A stretch of 64,000 nt of DNA. It comes from Bradyrhizobium sp. CCGE-LA001 (GTDB lineage Bacteria; Pseudomonadota; Alphaproteobacteria; Rhizobiales; Xanthobacteraceae). The number at the start of each line of letters is the position of its first letter. Positions within the stretch are counted from its first letter, which is position 1. Positions 43,091 to 51,178 of the stretch are shown here, in pieces. Position numbers and translations under genes: made by a program. The stretch covers positions 6,069,501 through 6,133,500 of the forward strand of contig NZ_CP013949.1 of the NCBI RefSeq assembly GCF_000296215.2, written 5' to 3'. The notes beneath the pieces are model-generated. The model was not told the DNA's origin and ran no database searches. It saw only the letters and a list, made by a program, of their open reading frames with translations.

Positions 43091-45115
43091 TCAGGTCGCT
43101 TCCGGCAGCCACACCGTGAATGTGCTCCCGGAGCCGACGCGGCTTTCGGCCGTGATCTGTCCGCCCTGACGCTTGATCAGCGTCTGGCTGATGGAGAGGC
43201 CGAGCCCGGTGCCTTGCCGCCGTTTGGTGGTGTAGAAGGCGTCGAATATCTTCTCGATCACCTCGACGCTCATGCCGATACCGGTATCGGTGACCTCCAT
43301 GGCGACGCCTTGATGGCCCTCGCGCTCAGCATCGAAGGAGCGGAGCGTCAGCGTTCCGCCGTCCGGCATGGCATGGATCGCATTGACGATGAGATTGACC
43401 AGCACCTGCTGCAGCTCGCTGCGGTTCATCAGCACGAACCGGCTGGCGCGGTCATCCCTGACCACCGCGATCTCGGTCTTGTTCAGAAGATGCTGCACCA
43501 GCGGCAGACAGTCCGAGATGACGCTGGCCGGTGCATGGCGCTCGACATAGCCGGCATATTCCTCCGGCCTTGCGAATTGCAGCAGCTTGGTCACGATCTG
43601 GCTGATCCGGTGGATCTGCTCGTCGAGCAGGCGAAACTCGACCTTCGCCTTGTCGGCATCGGCCCCGAACACGGTGCGGATGACGTCGAGATTGCCCTGC
43701 ATCACCGCGATCGGATTGTTGATCTCGTGCGCGACGCCGGCAGTGATCTCCCCGATCGCAGCCAGCTTCTCCGACATGATGAGCTGCTTGGTGGTCGCCT
43801 CGAGCTTGAGATTGGCATGCTCGAGGTCCCTCGTGCGCTCGCGCACGCGGACGTTCAGCTCCTCATTCCATTCCCGAAGCTGCCGGTCGCGTTCCTGGAT
43901 CTGGTCGAGCAGGCTGTCGAGATGAACCGCGACGCGGCCGATCTCGTCACCCGACACCGGCATCTTGGTGCGGGCGGCAAGATTCCCGCGCTCCACCTCG
44001 CCGATCGTCGCCGTGACGCGCTCCAGTGGCATGAAGATGGAGCTGGCCCAGCGCAGGAAGATCGGCACGGTCGCCGCGGTGATCGCGATGAATGCTGCGA
44101 TGATGATCAGCAATGTCTGGTATTTGGCTTGGCTGAACGGCTTCTCCAGGAAGCCGACATAGAGCATTCCGACCCGCTTGCCGTAACTGTCGACCAGCGG
44201 CTCGTAGGCGGAGATGTACCAGTCATTGACCACGAAGGCGCTGTCGAGCCAGGTGCGCCCCTCGCCCAGCACGGCCGAGCGCACCGCCGCCGACACGCGC
44301 GTGCCGAGCGCGCGCCGCCCCTCGAACAGACGGACGTTTGTCGATATACGCACGTCGTCCAGAAACAGCGTCGCGGTGCCCTGGCTGCCCTCCGGCAGGC
44401 TCGCCGCGCGATAGACGAGATCGTTGATCGTGTCGATGAATTCGAGATTCTGATTGAGCAACGTGCCGCCGACCAGCGCCGCGGCACCACCGTCGGGCAG
44501 CATCGCCCGGCTCGCCGCATGCACGACCATGCCGCGCGTCTCGGCGCTCCGGTCGGTCGGCACCGCGTTGGGGGTCGGCACGAGGTCCAATCGCGCGCGC
44601 TCGGCCAGCTCCGGCGAAATCGCGGCGAGCTCGTCATTGCCGAAAATATCGACGCCCGTCGCAGGGACTTCGCCCGACAGCGCCGAGGTGATGATCGGCC
44701 AGTCACTTCTCGGTTGCTGCTTGAGTGGCGGCGATGAGGCCAGGATGTCGCCGCGACCGTTGGTCAGATACAGAAAATCGAGACCGATTTCCTTGCGGGT
44801 CTCGTCGAGCAGATCCCGCAGGGAGCCGCGCGCATCCTGCGCCAGCACCTCCTGGAAACGGGCCGACAGGCCGAGCGCGCGGAGCTGGACGCCGGTCTTC
44901 TCCAGGATGCGGGCGAGATATTGGTGGGCGATGGTGAGATCGCCGTTCACCTTGGAGATCAGGGTCGCGTCGAATTTCGCGTTCCAGCGATAGATCGCGA
45001 CGCCGAGCAGCAGCGGCAGGATGACCAGCATCGGCAGCAGCGCGATCGCGAGCAGCCGGAAGCGGACGGAGCGTCCCCGCACGCGCTCGCCGCTGCGGCC
45101 TGCGGCATCAGACAT
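43091..45115 (-). CDS. Membrane sensor histidine kinase, NtrB/DctB type (674 aa)
   Basis: Partner of the sigma-54 activator encoded just upstream, overlapping by 8 bases. Seen: first membrane helix FRLLAIALLPMLVILPLLLGVAIY, a large periplasmic Cache-like sensor (about 40-340; WLDSAFVVNDWYISAYEPLVDSYGKRVGMLYVGFL near its end), a second helix LLIIIAAFIAITAATVPIFL, HAMP, coiled coil, the H box IGEITAGVAHEINNPIAVM near 460, N box LVNLIVNAIHAM, and G boxes VTDTGIGM and GTGLGLSISQTLI. Cache sensors bind small organic acids; that this one senses oxalate, formate or a similar acid is inferred from the carrier gene it probably controls. Confidence 0.94.
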   Translation of the reverse strand: MSDAAGRSGERVRGRSVRFRLLAIALLPMLVILPLLLGVAIYRWNAKFDATLISKVNGDLTIAHQYLARILEKTGVQLRALGLSARFQEVLAQDARGSLRDLLDETRKEIGLDFLYLTNGRGDILASSPPLKQQPRSDWPIITSALSGEVPATGVDIFGNDELAAISPELAERARLDLVPTPNAVPTDRSAETRGMVVHAASRAMLPDGGAAALVGGTLLNQNLEFIDTINDLVYRAASLPEGSQGTATLFLDDVRISTNVRLFEGRRALGTRVSAAVRSAVLGEGRTWLDSAFVVNDWYISAYEPLVDSYGKRVGMLYVGFLEKPFSQAKYQTLLIIIAAFIAITAATVPIFLRWASSIFMPLERVTATIGEVERGNLAARTKMPVSGDEIGRVAVHLDSLLDQIQERDRQLREWNEELNVRVRERTRDLEHANLKLEATTKQLIMSEKLAAIGEITAGVAHEINNPIAVMQGNLDVIRTVFGADADKAKVEFRLLDEQIHRISQIVTKLLQFARPEEYAGYVERHAPASVISDCLPLVQHLLNKTEIAVVRDDRASRFVLMNRSELQQVLVNLIVNAIHAMPDGGTLTLRSFDAEREGHQGVAMEVTDTGIGMSVEVIEKIFDAFYTTKRRQGTGLGLSISQTLIKRQGGQITAESRVGSGSTFTVWLPEAT

Positions 45116-46571
45116 CCCACAACGCGCATTTGCGGTCGATGGTCTTGCGCGAGATGCCGAGGCGCCGGGCCGCCTCCTCGCGATTGCCGCTGACCTCCTT
45201 CAGCACGCCGAGAATGTGACGACGTTCGAGCTCCGCGAGACTGTCGGCCGGCGCCGATTGCCCGTCGGTGCGGGAACCGGCGAAATCGTCGGGGAAGGCG
45301 CCGAGGATCAGCGTGCGCTCGATCAGATTGCGCAGCTCGCGCACATTGCCCGGCCAGTCATAGCTCGCGAGCGCCGCCCGCACCGAAGCGTCGATCGGCA
45401 CCGGCGGCATGCCGAGCTGGACCGACAGCTTGCTCATGAAGATAGCGGCAAGCTCCAGCACGTCGTCGCCGCGATCCTTCAGCAGCGGCAGGCGGATCTG
45501 CATCACGTTGAGGCGGTAGAACAAATCGGCGCGGAAACGCCCCCGCTCGACCTCCTTCTGAAGCTCGGCATTGGTTGCGAAGATGAAGCGCAGGTCGACC
45601 GGAACTTCACGCTCGGAGCCGACCGGACGGACGCGGCGGTCCTCGAGCACGCGGAGCAGCTTGCTCTGCATCGGCAGCGGCAATTCTCCGATCTCGTCGA
45701 GGAATAGCGTGCCGCCATGCGCATAGAGGAATAAGCCCTCGCGTCCCGAATCGGCGCCGGTGAAGGCGCCCTTGATGTGTCCGAACAGCTCGGCCTCGAT
45801 CATCTCGGGCGGAATCGCCGCGCAATTCACCGGCACGAACGGCTTGTCGGCGCGGTCGGACAGTGAGTGGATCGAGCGCGCCGCCACTTCCTTGCCGGTG
45901 CCGGATTCGCCGGTGAGCAGGATCGAGGTCGGCAGGCCCGCGACGCGCGCGATGGTCTCACGCACGCGCAGCGTCGCTACCGACTGTCCGATCAGATTGT
46001 CGCGCAGGAAGGTGCGATCGGACGAGGCACGCAACGCATAGCGCAGGACGTAGTTTTCGCGCTGGAGGCGGACACGGTCGAGGCACCGTGCCACGGCGTT
46101 GAGAATCTGGTTGGAGCGGAACGGCTTGAGCACGAAGTCAGCCGCACCGGCGCGCAGGGCCTGGATCGCGGTGTCGAGGTCGGCATAGGCGGTGATCAGG
46201 ATGGCGTCGGCGAAGAAGCCGACGGCGCGCTGCTCGGCGAGCCAGTCGACGCCATTCTTGCCCGGCATGATGTTGTCGAGAATGACGACGTCGTAGCGAT
46301 TGGAATCGAGCTTGCGCGAGGCCTGGTCGGTGTCGGCCGCCTCGTCCACCAGCTTGCAGCGCGGTGCCAGCGTGCGCACGAGGAAATTGCGCATGCCCGG
46401 CTCGTCGTCGACGATCAGGATGGAGGCCTGCGCCAGCGCGCTGAACTCCGGCCCCGCAGCCGTCTTGCCGAGCTTTGCGGCAGGCTCGCGGCCAACCGCG
46501 GGCGTTGCGGCTGCGCTTGCCCTCGTTGTTGAGAAAGTCATGCCCGACGTCTTAGGTTTGAGATCATCCAC
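45108..46571 (-). CDS. Sigma-54-dependent response regulator, NtrC type (487 aa)
   Basis: Activator for the -24/-12 promoter downstream. Domains in order: receiver at about 48-165 (ILIVDDEPGMRNFL, acceptor Asp in VVILDNIMPGKNG, Lys in FVLKPFRSNQIL), AAA+ at about 195-420 with Walker A GESGTGKEVAARSIH, the sigma-54 contact loop KGAFTGADSGREGLF, and Walker B GGTLFLDEIGELP, then a Fis-type helix-turn-helix ending the protein (EEAARRLGISRKTIDRKCALWDV). The start may be ATG 46541 (MTFSTTRAS) instead of 46571. It is the first gene of the pair and overlaps the kinase. Confidence 0.95.
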   Translation of the reverse strand: MDDLKPKTSGMTFSTTRASAAATPAVGREPAAKLGKTAAGPEFSALAQASILIVDDEPGMRNFLVRTLAPRCKLVDEAADTDQASRKLDSNRYDVVILDNIMPGKNGVDWLAEQRAVGFFADAILITAYADLDTAIQALRAGAADFVLKPFRSNQILNAVARCLDRVRLQRENYVLRYALRASSDRTFLRDNLIGQSVATLRVRETIARVAGLPTSILLTGESGTGKEVAARSIHSLSDRADKPFVPVNCAAIPPEMIEAELFGHIKGAFTGADSGREGLFLYAHGGTLFLDEIGELPLPMQSKLLRVLEDRRVRPVGSEREVPVDLRFIFATNAELQKEVERGRFRADLFYRLNVMQIRLPLLKDRGDDVLELAAIFMSKLSVQLGMPPVPIDASVRAALASYDWPGNVRELRNLIERTLILGAFPDDFAGSRTDGQSAPADSLAELERRHILGVLKEVSGNREEAARRLGISRKTIDRKCALWDV

Positions 46572-46668
46572 CGCAATGAATCGGCGTCTTTCGCGTTGCA
46601 GCGAAGCTCCGGCCGTTCCTCCGCGGGCGCAACATAGTCAGCCGTCGCCGCCGTGGATATTCGCCTTT

Positions 46669-46902
46669 CTACGGGGCGGCGCTCTTTTCGACCAGGAACA
46701 CGATGCGCGCCTCGTTGCGCTCGGTGATCTCGACCCTGTCGCCGGTCTCGCGGATCAGATTGGGAATATCGATCACCGAGAGGGGATCGGTACAGTGAAC
46801 TTCGAGCTGGTCTCCCGCCTTGAGCGGTTTGAGCGCCTTGCGGGTCTTCAGGGCCGGTAGCGGGCATTTCAGCCCAGTGAGATCGAGTGTCGTCCTGGTC
46901 AT
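46669..46902 (-). CDS. tusA: TusA-family sulfur carrier protein (77 aa)
   Basis: Seen: the signature LDLTGLKCPLPALKTRKAL with the CPxP active-site Cys near residue 13, and DQLEVHCTDPLSVIDIPNLI typical of SirA/TusA. The length is standard. TusA-like proteins deliver sulfur for tRNA thiolation and for molybdenum cofactor; its position just before moeA, mobB and fdhD favours the latter. It ends 97 bases before the response regulator start and shares its strand. Confidence 0.9.
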   Translation of the reverse strand: MTRTTLDLTGLKCPLPALKTRKALKPLKAGDQLEVHCTDPLSVIDIPNLIRETGDRVEITERNEARIVFLVEKSAAP

Positions 46903-46948
46903 CGCCGCACCATGGCGGGGCGGGATCGCGGCGTCAACGCATGCAGGA

Positions 46949-48205
46949 TCAGATCAGGCTGGCGTAGGACAGGAAGCCAACGCTCTGCCCGGGCTCGACG
47001 CCCGTGACGGCTTCACCGAGCTCGACGAGGCCCGCGGTCTCGACCAGCGACGACAAGAGCCCCGCGCCCTCGCGCGGGAACTTGATCGCCTCCAGTGCGC
47101 CGTCCTCCCCGCGCCGCAAGGAAACGCGGACGTATTCGCGCCGGCCCGCCTTCTTCTTGTAGGTGAACGCGGCGCGCACCGGGATCGGCAAGAGCGGCTC
47201 CGGTAGGGCGCCCGCCAGCGCCAGCACCGTCGGCCGCACCACATGGACGAAGGTGACGAAGCTCGCGACGGGATTGCCGGGCAAGCCAATCAGCGGCGTG
47301 CCGTCGATGATGCCCATCGCCACGGGACGGCCCGGCTTGATCGCCATCCGCCACAGCACCAGCGAGCCGATGCTCTCGACCGCGGCCTTGACGTGATCCT
47401 CCTCGCCGGTCGAGACACCGCCGGTGGTGAGGATCAGGTCATGACCACCGGCAACCTGCTTCAGGCCGTTCGCGAGCGAGGTGCGTTCGTCGCGCAGGAT
47501 GCCGAGATCGCCGACCTCGCAGCCGAGCCGGCGCAACATCGCCATCAGCATGAAGCGGTTGGAATCGAACAGCTGTGACGCCGCGCGCGGCTCACCGGGG
47601 GAGGCGAGTTCATCTCCCGTCGAGAACACCGCAACGCGAATACGCCTCACGACGTCCAGCTTGGTCAGGCCGAACGCTGCGGCGAGCGCAACGTGCTGCG
47701 GCAATAGGCGCTGGCCAGCGCGCAACGCGACGTGCCCTTCGGGAATGTCCTCGCCTGCGGGGCGGACATTGGCGCCCGGCTTTAATCCCGACGGCAGCAC
47801 GATCTTGCCTGAAGCGTCGATGCGGACATCCTCCTGCATGAAGACGGTTTCCGCGTCCGGCGGCATCGGCGCGCCCGTGAAGATGCGCGCGGTGTAGCCG
47901 GGCTTGATCGGCGCCTGTGCAAGGCCGCCGGCCTGAATGCGGCCGTCGAGCGGAAACGCATGCTCCGCGCTATCAGGAAGATCCGCATTGCGCACGGCGT
48001 AGCCGTCGACGGCGGAATTGGTGAAAGGCGGCAGCGGCAGGGGCGCAGCAACGTCGCGCGCGAGCACGCGCCCGTCCGCCTCGACCAGCGGCGCCGTCTC
48101 AAGATCGGCAATCGCGTTGACGCGCGCCGTGATGAGGCCAACGGCCTCGTCGACCGACATCATCGGGCCGCCGAAGGCAAAGCAATCGTCAGACAGTTGC
48201 GCCAT
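46949..48205 (-). CDS. moeA: Molybdopterin molybdotransferase MoeA (418 aa)
   Basis: Inserts molybdate into adenylylated molybdopterin. Seen: the N-terminal MSVDEAVGLITARV, PLPPFTNSAVDGYAVRNADL (with the invariant Asp), GAPMPPDAETVFMQEDV, RIRVAVFSTGDELASPGE and the MPT-binding LTTGGVSTGEEDHVKAAVE, LPGNPVASFVTFVHVVRP. Full length for the family. Nine bases after mobB, so a two-gene unit for cofactor synthesis. It is one of three MoeA-family genes in the window. Confidence 0.95.
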   Translation of the reverse strand: MAQLSDDCFAFGGPMMSVDEAVGLITARVNAIADLETAPLVEADGRVLARDVAAPLPLPPFTNSAVDGYAVRNADLPDSAEHAFPLDGRIQAGGLAQAPIKPGYTARIFTGAPMPPDAETVFMQEDVRIDASGKIVLPSGLKPGANVRPAGEDIPEGHVALRAGQRLLPQHVALAAAFGLTKLDVVRRIRVAVFSTGDELASPGEPRAASQLFDSNRFMLMAMLRRLGCEVGDLGILRDERTSLANGLKQVAGGHDLILTTGGVSTGEEDHVKAAVESIGSLVLWRMAIKPGRPVAMGIIDGTPLIGLPGNPVASFVTFVHVVRPTVLALAGALPEPLLPIPVRAAFTYKKKAGRREYVRVSLRRGEDGALEAIKFPREGAGLLSSLVETAGLVELGEAVTGVEPGQSVGFLSYASLI

Positions 48206-48214
48206 GGTGCCTCG

Positions 48215-48742
48215 TCAGCGCAGCGCGGCGCTTTTTGCCACCGCTTCCTCAACCGGCATCGCTGCGCGGAGCATCAGCGCCGCCGCGCCCTCGATATCGT
48301 CGAGATGGACGGTCGGCAGGCGGGTGTCAACTGCGACGTCGGTCGCAATGCCGGCAATGCCGGGATCGTCGGGGAACAGCAGCGGCTTGTCATTGGCCGC
48401 GCGGTGCACCTCGATCTTGCGGTGCGGCTCACGCTTGAAGCCCTCGACCACAACGAGATCGACCGCGGACAGCTTGCTCAATAGTTCCAGCAGCCGTGGC
48501 TCCGCGGTGCCGCGCAGCTCGTGCATCAGGGCCCAGCGTTTCGACGAAGCAACCAGCACCTCGGCCGCCCCGGCCTCGCGATGCCGCCAGGAATCCTTGC
48601 CTGGCACGTCGACGTCGAACTGGTGATGCGCATGCTTGATAACGGAGACGCGCAGGCCTTGCGCGTTGAAATGCGGGATCAGCCGCGTCAACAGCGTGGT
48701 CTTGCCCGCCCCGCTCCAGCCTGCAAGGCCGATGACTTTCAT
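48215..48742 (-). CDS. mobB: Molybdopterin-guanine dinucleotide biosynthesis protein MobB (175 aa)
   Basis: GTP-binding accessory protein for MGD synthesis. Seen: Walker A in VIGLAGWSGAGKTTLLTRLIPHF, HHQFDVDVPGKDSWRHREAGA typical of MobB, LVVVEGFKREPHRKIEVHR. Standard length. Formate dehydrogenase of this type needs bis-MGD, which ties the gene to the fds genes. Upstream lies a palindromic repeat and then fdhD on the other strand. Confidence 0.95.
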   Translation of the reverse strand: MKVIGLAGWSGAGKTTLLTRLIPHFNAQGLRVSVIKHAHHQFDVDVPGKDSWRHREAGAAEVLVASSKRWALMHELRGTAEPRLLELLSKLSAVDLVVVEGFKREPHRKIEVHRAANDKPLLFPDDPGIAGIATDVAVDTRLPTVHLDDIEGAAALMLRAAMPVEEAVAKSAALR

Positions 48743-48797
48743 GTCAGCTCTCTTTTCCAGCAGCCAGTGCTCGCCAACGGAACCAGTGTCCCCTTCC

Positions 48798-48883
48798 CGT
48801 CATTGCGAGGAGCGCAGCGACGAAGCAATCCAGACTGCCGCCGCGGAGAAAGTCTGGATTGCTTCGCTGCGCTCGCAATGACG
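48798..48883. repeat. Palindromic intergenic repeat (CGTCATTGC type), second copy
   Basis: CGTCATTGCGAGGAGCG...GCGAAGCAATCC and its inverted half GGATTGCTTCGCTGCGCTCGCAATGACG; same family as 19302-19417, but without the extra inner hairpin. It lies in the divergent region between mobB and fdhD. Confidence 0.87.
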
Positions 48884-48958
48884 ACGAGGCCCGCATTTCG
48901 TTATCTCCCCGCCATGCATATATCGGCTTGACCCCAATGTCATGCTAACGTCGTGGCC

Positions 48959-49849
48959 ATGATGAAGATCGACAAGACCCCGGTGCCCCTGATCGTCCCC
49001 AACCCCGACGATCCGCGCCTGACCCAGAGCGTGACCGGGATCGACCAGACCGGCGCCAGGGTCGAGATCAAGGTCCCGATGGAGCGGCCGCTGACGCTCT
49101 ATCTGAATTCGCAGGAGATCGTCACCATGATGACGATCGGCGACTATCCGGAATATCTGGCGCTCGGCTATCTGCTGAACCAGAACATGCTGAAATATAA
49201 TGACGTGGTCACCGAGGTCGAATACGACGACGACCTCCAGGTGGTCGTCGTCCGGACCGAACACCACACCAATTTCGAGGCCAAGCTGAAGAAGCGCACG
49301 CAGACCTCGGGCTGCGCGCAGGGCACCGCCTTCGGCGACCTCTTGGAGGCGGTCGAGAGCGTCGCGCTGCCGAAGGCGGAGCTGCGCACTTCCTGGCTCT
49401 ACCAGATGACGCAGACCATCAACACCATGCCCTCGCTTTACCTCGAGGCCGGCGCGATCCATGGCTGCGTGCTGTGCAAGGGGGGCGCTCCGCTCTGCTA
49501 CACCGAGGATGTCGGCCGCCACAACGCCGTCGACAAGATCGCCGGCTGGATGTACCGCCACGGCGTCGACCCCTCCGACAAGATCCTCTACACCACGGGG
49601 CGCCTCACTTCGGAGATGGTGATCAAGACCGTGCGCATGGGCATCCCGATCCTGGTGTCGCGCTCGGGCTTCACCGCCTGGGGCGTCGATCTCGCAAGGC
49701 AGGTCGGACTGACGTTGGTCGGGCGCACCCGCGGCAAGCGCTTCATCGCACTCTCGGGCGATGAACGCATCGTCTACGACCAGGACCTCGCTTACGTCGA
49801 GGAGGAATCGGCCAAGCACAAGCGCAAGGGTGAAGGTGGTGACGACTAG
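48959..49849 (+). CDS. fdhD: Formate dehydrogenase accessory sulfurtransferase FdhD (296 aa)
   Basis: Transfers sulfur to the bis-MGD cofactor so that formate dehydrogenase becomes active. Seen: VPMERPLTLYLNSQEIVTMMTIGDYPEYLALGYLLNQ, the family core YTEDVGRHNAVDKIAGWM, and ILYTTGRLTSEMVIKTVRMGIPILVSRSGFT. In E. coli FdhD the sulfur carriers are a CxxC pair; here the site reads SGCAQG (Cys 119 only), and a CVLC pair occurs at 170-173. ATG 48959 is used; ATG 48962 or GTG 48953 are possible. Divergent from mobB and followed by mobA, which overlaps by 11 bases. Confidence 0.93.
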   Translation: MMKIDKTPVPLIVPNPDDPRLTQSVTGIDQTGARVEIKVPMERPLTLYLNSQEIVTMMTIGDYPEYLALGYLLNQNMLKYNDVVTEVEYDDDLQVVVVRTEHHTNFEAKLKKRTQTSGCAQGTAFGDLLEAVESVALPKAELRTSWLYQMTQTINTMPSLYLEAGAIHGCVLCKGGAPLCYTEDVGRHNAVDKIAGWMYRHGVDPSDKILYTTGRLTSEMVIKTVRMGIPILVSRSGFTAWGVDLARQVGLTLVGRTRGKRFIALSGDERIVYDQDLAYVEEESAKHKRKGEGGDD

Positions 49850-50486
49850 TTTTCCGGCCACGCGCATTCCGCCAACTCTTGGCGTGCTGCTCGCCGGCGG
49901 CCTCGCCCGCCGCATGGGCGGCGGCGACAAGCCGATGCGCACGATCGGCGGCCGCACTATCCTGGAGCGCGTGATCGCGCGCCTTTCGCCCCAGTGCAGC
50001 GGACTGATCCTCAACGCCAACGGCGATCCCGCGCGCTTCGCCGCATTCGGCCTGCCGATCGTCGCCGACGATGTGCCCGGCTTTCCCGGCCCGCTCGCCG
50101 GCATTCTCGCCGCGCTGGACTGGACCGCGGCCAACCGTCCGGAGATCGGATGGGTGCTCAGTGCCGCCGGCGACTGCCCGTTCCTGCCCCGCGATCTCGT
50201 CGCCCTCCTGCATGAAGCGCGCGAGCGCGAGGGCGCAGAGCTCGCGGTCGCCGCCTCAGGCGATCAGTCGCATCCGGTGATCGGCCTGTGGCGCGTCGCC
50301 TTGCGCGACGAGCTGCGTCACGCCCTGGTCGTCGAGGACCTCCGCAAGATCGACCGCTGGACCGCACGCTATCCGCTTGCGACAGTGACCTGGCCTGCCG
50401 AGCCGCTCGATCCGTTCTTCAATGCCAACACGGTCGAAGACATCGCCGAGGCCGAGCGGCTGGCGACGCTGGACGACGCGTCCTAA
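49839..50486 (+). CDS. mobA: Molybdenum cofactor guanylyltransferase MobA (215 aa)
   Basis: Adds GMP to molybdopterin to make MGD. Seen: LGVLLAGGLARRMGGGDKPMRTIGGRTILERVIARL (nucleotide-binding start), DDVPGFPGPLAGILAALDW, VLSAAGDCPFLPRDLV, and the C-terminal DPFFNANTVEDIAEAERL. GTG 49839 is chosen; it overlaps the fdhD stop by 11 bases with AAGGGTGAAGG upstream (GTG 49836 is the alternative). With mobB, moeA and fdhD, the window holds most late steps of bis-MGD assembly. Confidence 0.94.
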   Translation: MTTSFPATRIPPTLGVLLAGGLARRMGGGDKPMRTIGGRTILERVIARLSPQCSGLILNANGDPARFAAFGLPIVADDVPGFPGPLAGILAALDWTAANRPEIGWVLSAAGDCPFLPRDLVALLHEAREREGAELAVAASGDQSHPVIGLWRVALRDELRHALVVEDLRKIDRWTARYPLATVTWPAEPLDPFFNANTVEDIAEAERLATLDDAS

Positions 50487-50491
50487 TTATT

Positions 50492-50803
50492 TCAGGATTT
50501 CGGAAACTCGTTGAGGAGCTGCGACCAGATGATCGCGAAGGCGATCAGGCCGCAAAGGCCGAGGGCCGTGGTGAAGCGCGGCAAACGGCCGATCGCGACC
50601 AGCAGCCAGGCCGGCAGGAAGAACGCCCCGAAGACCATGCCCAGCGGAAACACCGCGAGCCATTGAAAGCCGCTGCCGTCCCCGGGCGGGACATTCGCGA
50701 TGTAATGGAAAGTGTAGAACCAGAACAGCGTGCCGGCCGCTGCGACGAGTGCAGCGATCTTGCGGAAATCGAGGGGCGTAGACGCGGTCATGACTTGGCT
50801 CAT
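50492..50803 (-). CDS. Small membrane protein of unknown function (103 aa)
   Basis: Not recognised. Three hydrophobic segments are seen: IAALVAAAGTLFWFYTFHYIA, WLAVFPLGMVFGAFFLPAWLLVAI, and TTALGLCGLIAFAIIWSQLL. The middle one begins after a Gly/Pro loop (NVPPGDGSGFQ). It converges with mobA, five bases apart. No neighbour suggests a role. Confidence 0.7.
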   Translation of the reverse strand: MSQVMTASTPLDFRKIAALVAAAGTLFWFYTFHYIANVPPGDGSGFQWLAVFPLGMVFGAFFLPAWLLVAIGRLPRFTTALGLCGLIAFAIIWSQLLNEFPKS

Positions 50804-50878
50804 GCTCCTTGGTCGCGACGGTCCCTATCTGAGTTCATGACGTCTTGAACCGGACCGGGAAAGGAAGCGACCACAGCT

Positions 50879-51133
50879 GTGGACATTCCCCGGACGCAAG
50901 CCATGGCCGCCCCTCTCTTGAATACCATCTTCGATTTCGTCGATTTCGTCTTCGACCTTTCCGAGACGATCGATCGGACAAGACAACTGAGCAAGCCTGA
51001 CATCGTCGAGGTGCCGCCGGATCCGAAACCTCTACCGCCGGCAGCACGCCGAGCGCTTGCCGAGGCCGAGGATCGTGAGCGCAAGCAGGAGCGGGACGCT
51101 CAGGCCGCCAGCGGCATCGATCACGCGTCGTAG
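50879..51133 (+). CDS. Hypothetical small charged protein (up to 84 aa)
   Basis: Not recognised. The frame has a hydrophobic/aromatic first part (MAAPLLNTIFDFVDFVFDLSETIDRTRQL) and a Pro- then Glu/Arg/Ala-rich tail (PPDPKPLPPAARRALAEAEDRERKQERD). The GTG at 50879 or ATG 50903 could start it. Codon pattern looks plausible, but there is no family evidence. Confidence 0.45.
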   Translation: MDIPRTQAMAAPLLNTIFDFVDFVFDLSETIDRTRQLSKPDIVEVPPDPKPLPPAARRALAEAEDRERKQERDAQAASGIDHAS

Positions 51134-51178
51134 CCGTAGACAACCTCGCGCGGCTGGAACGCCGCTATCATCTGTTGT

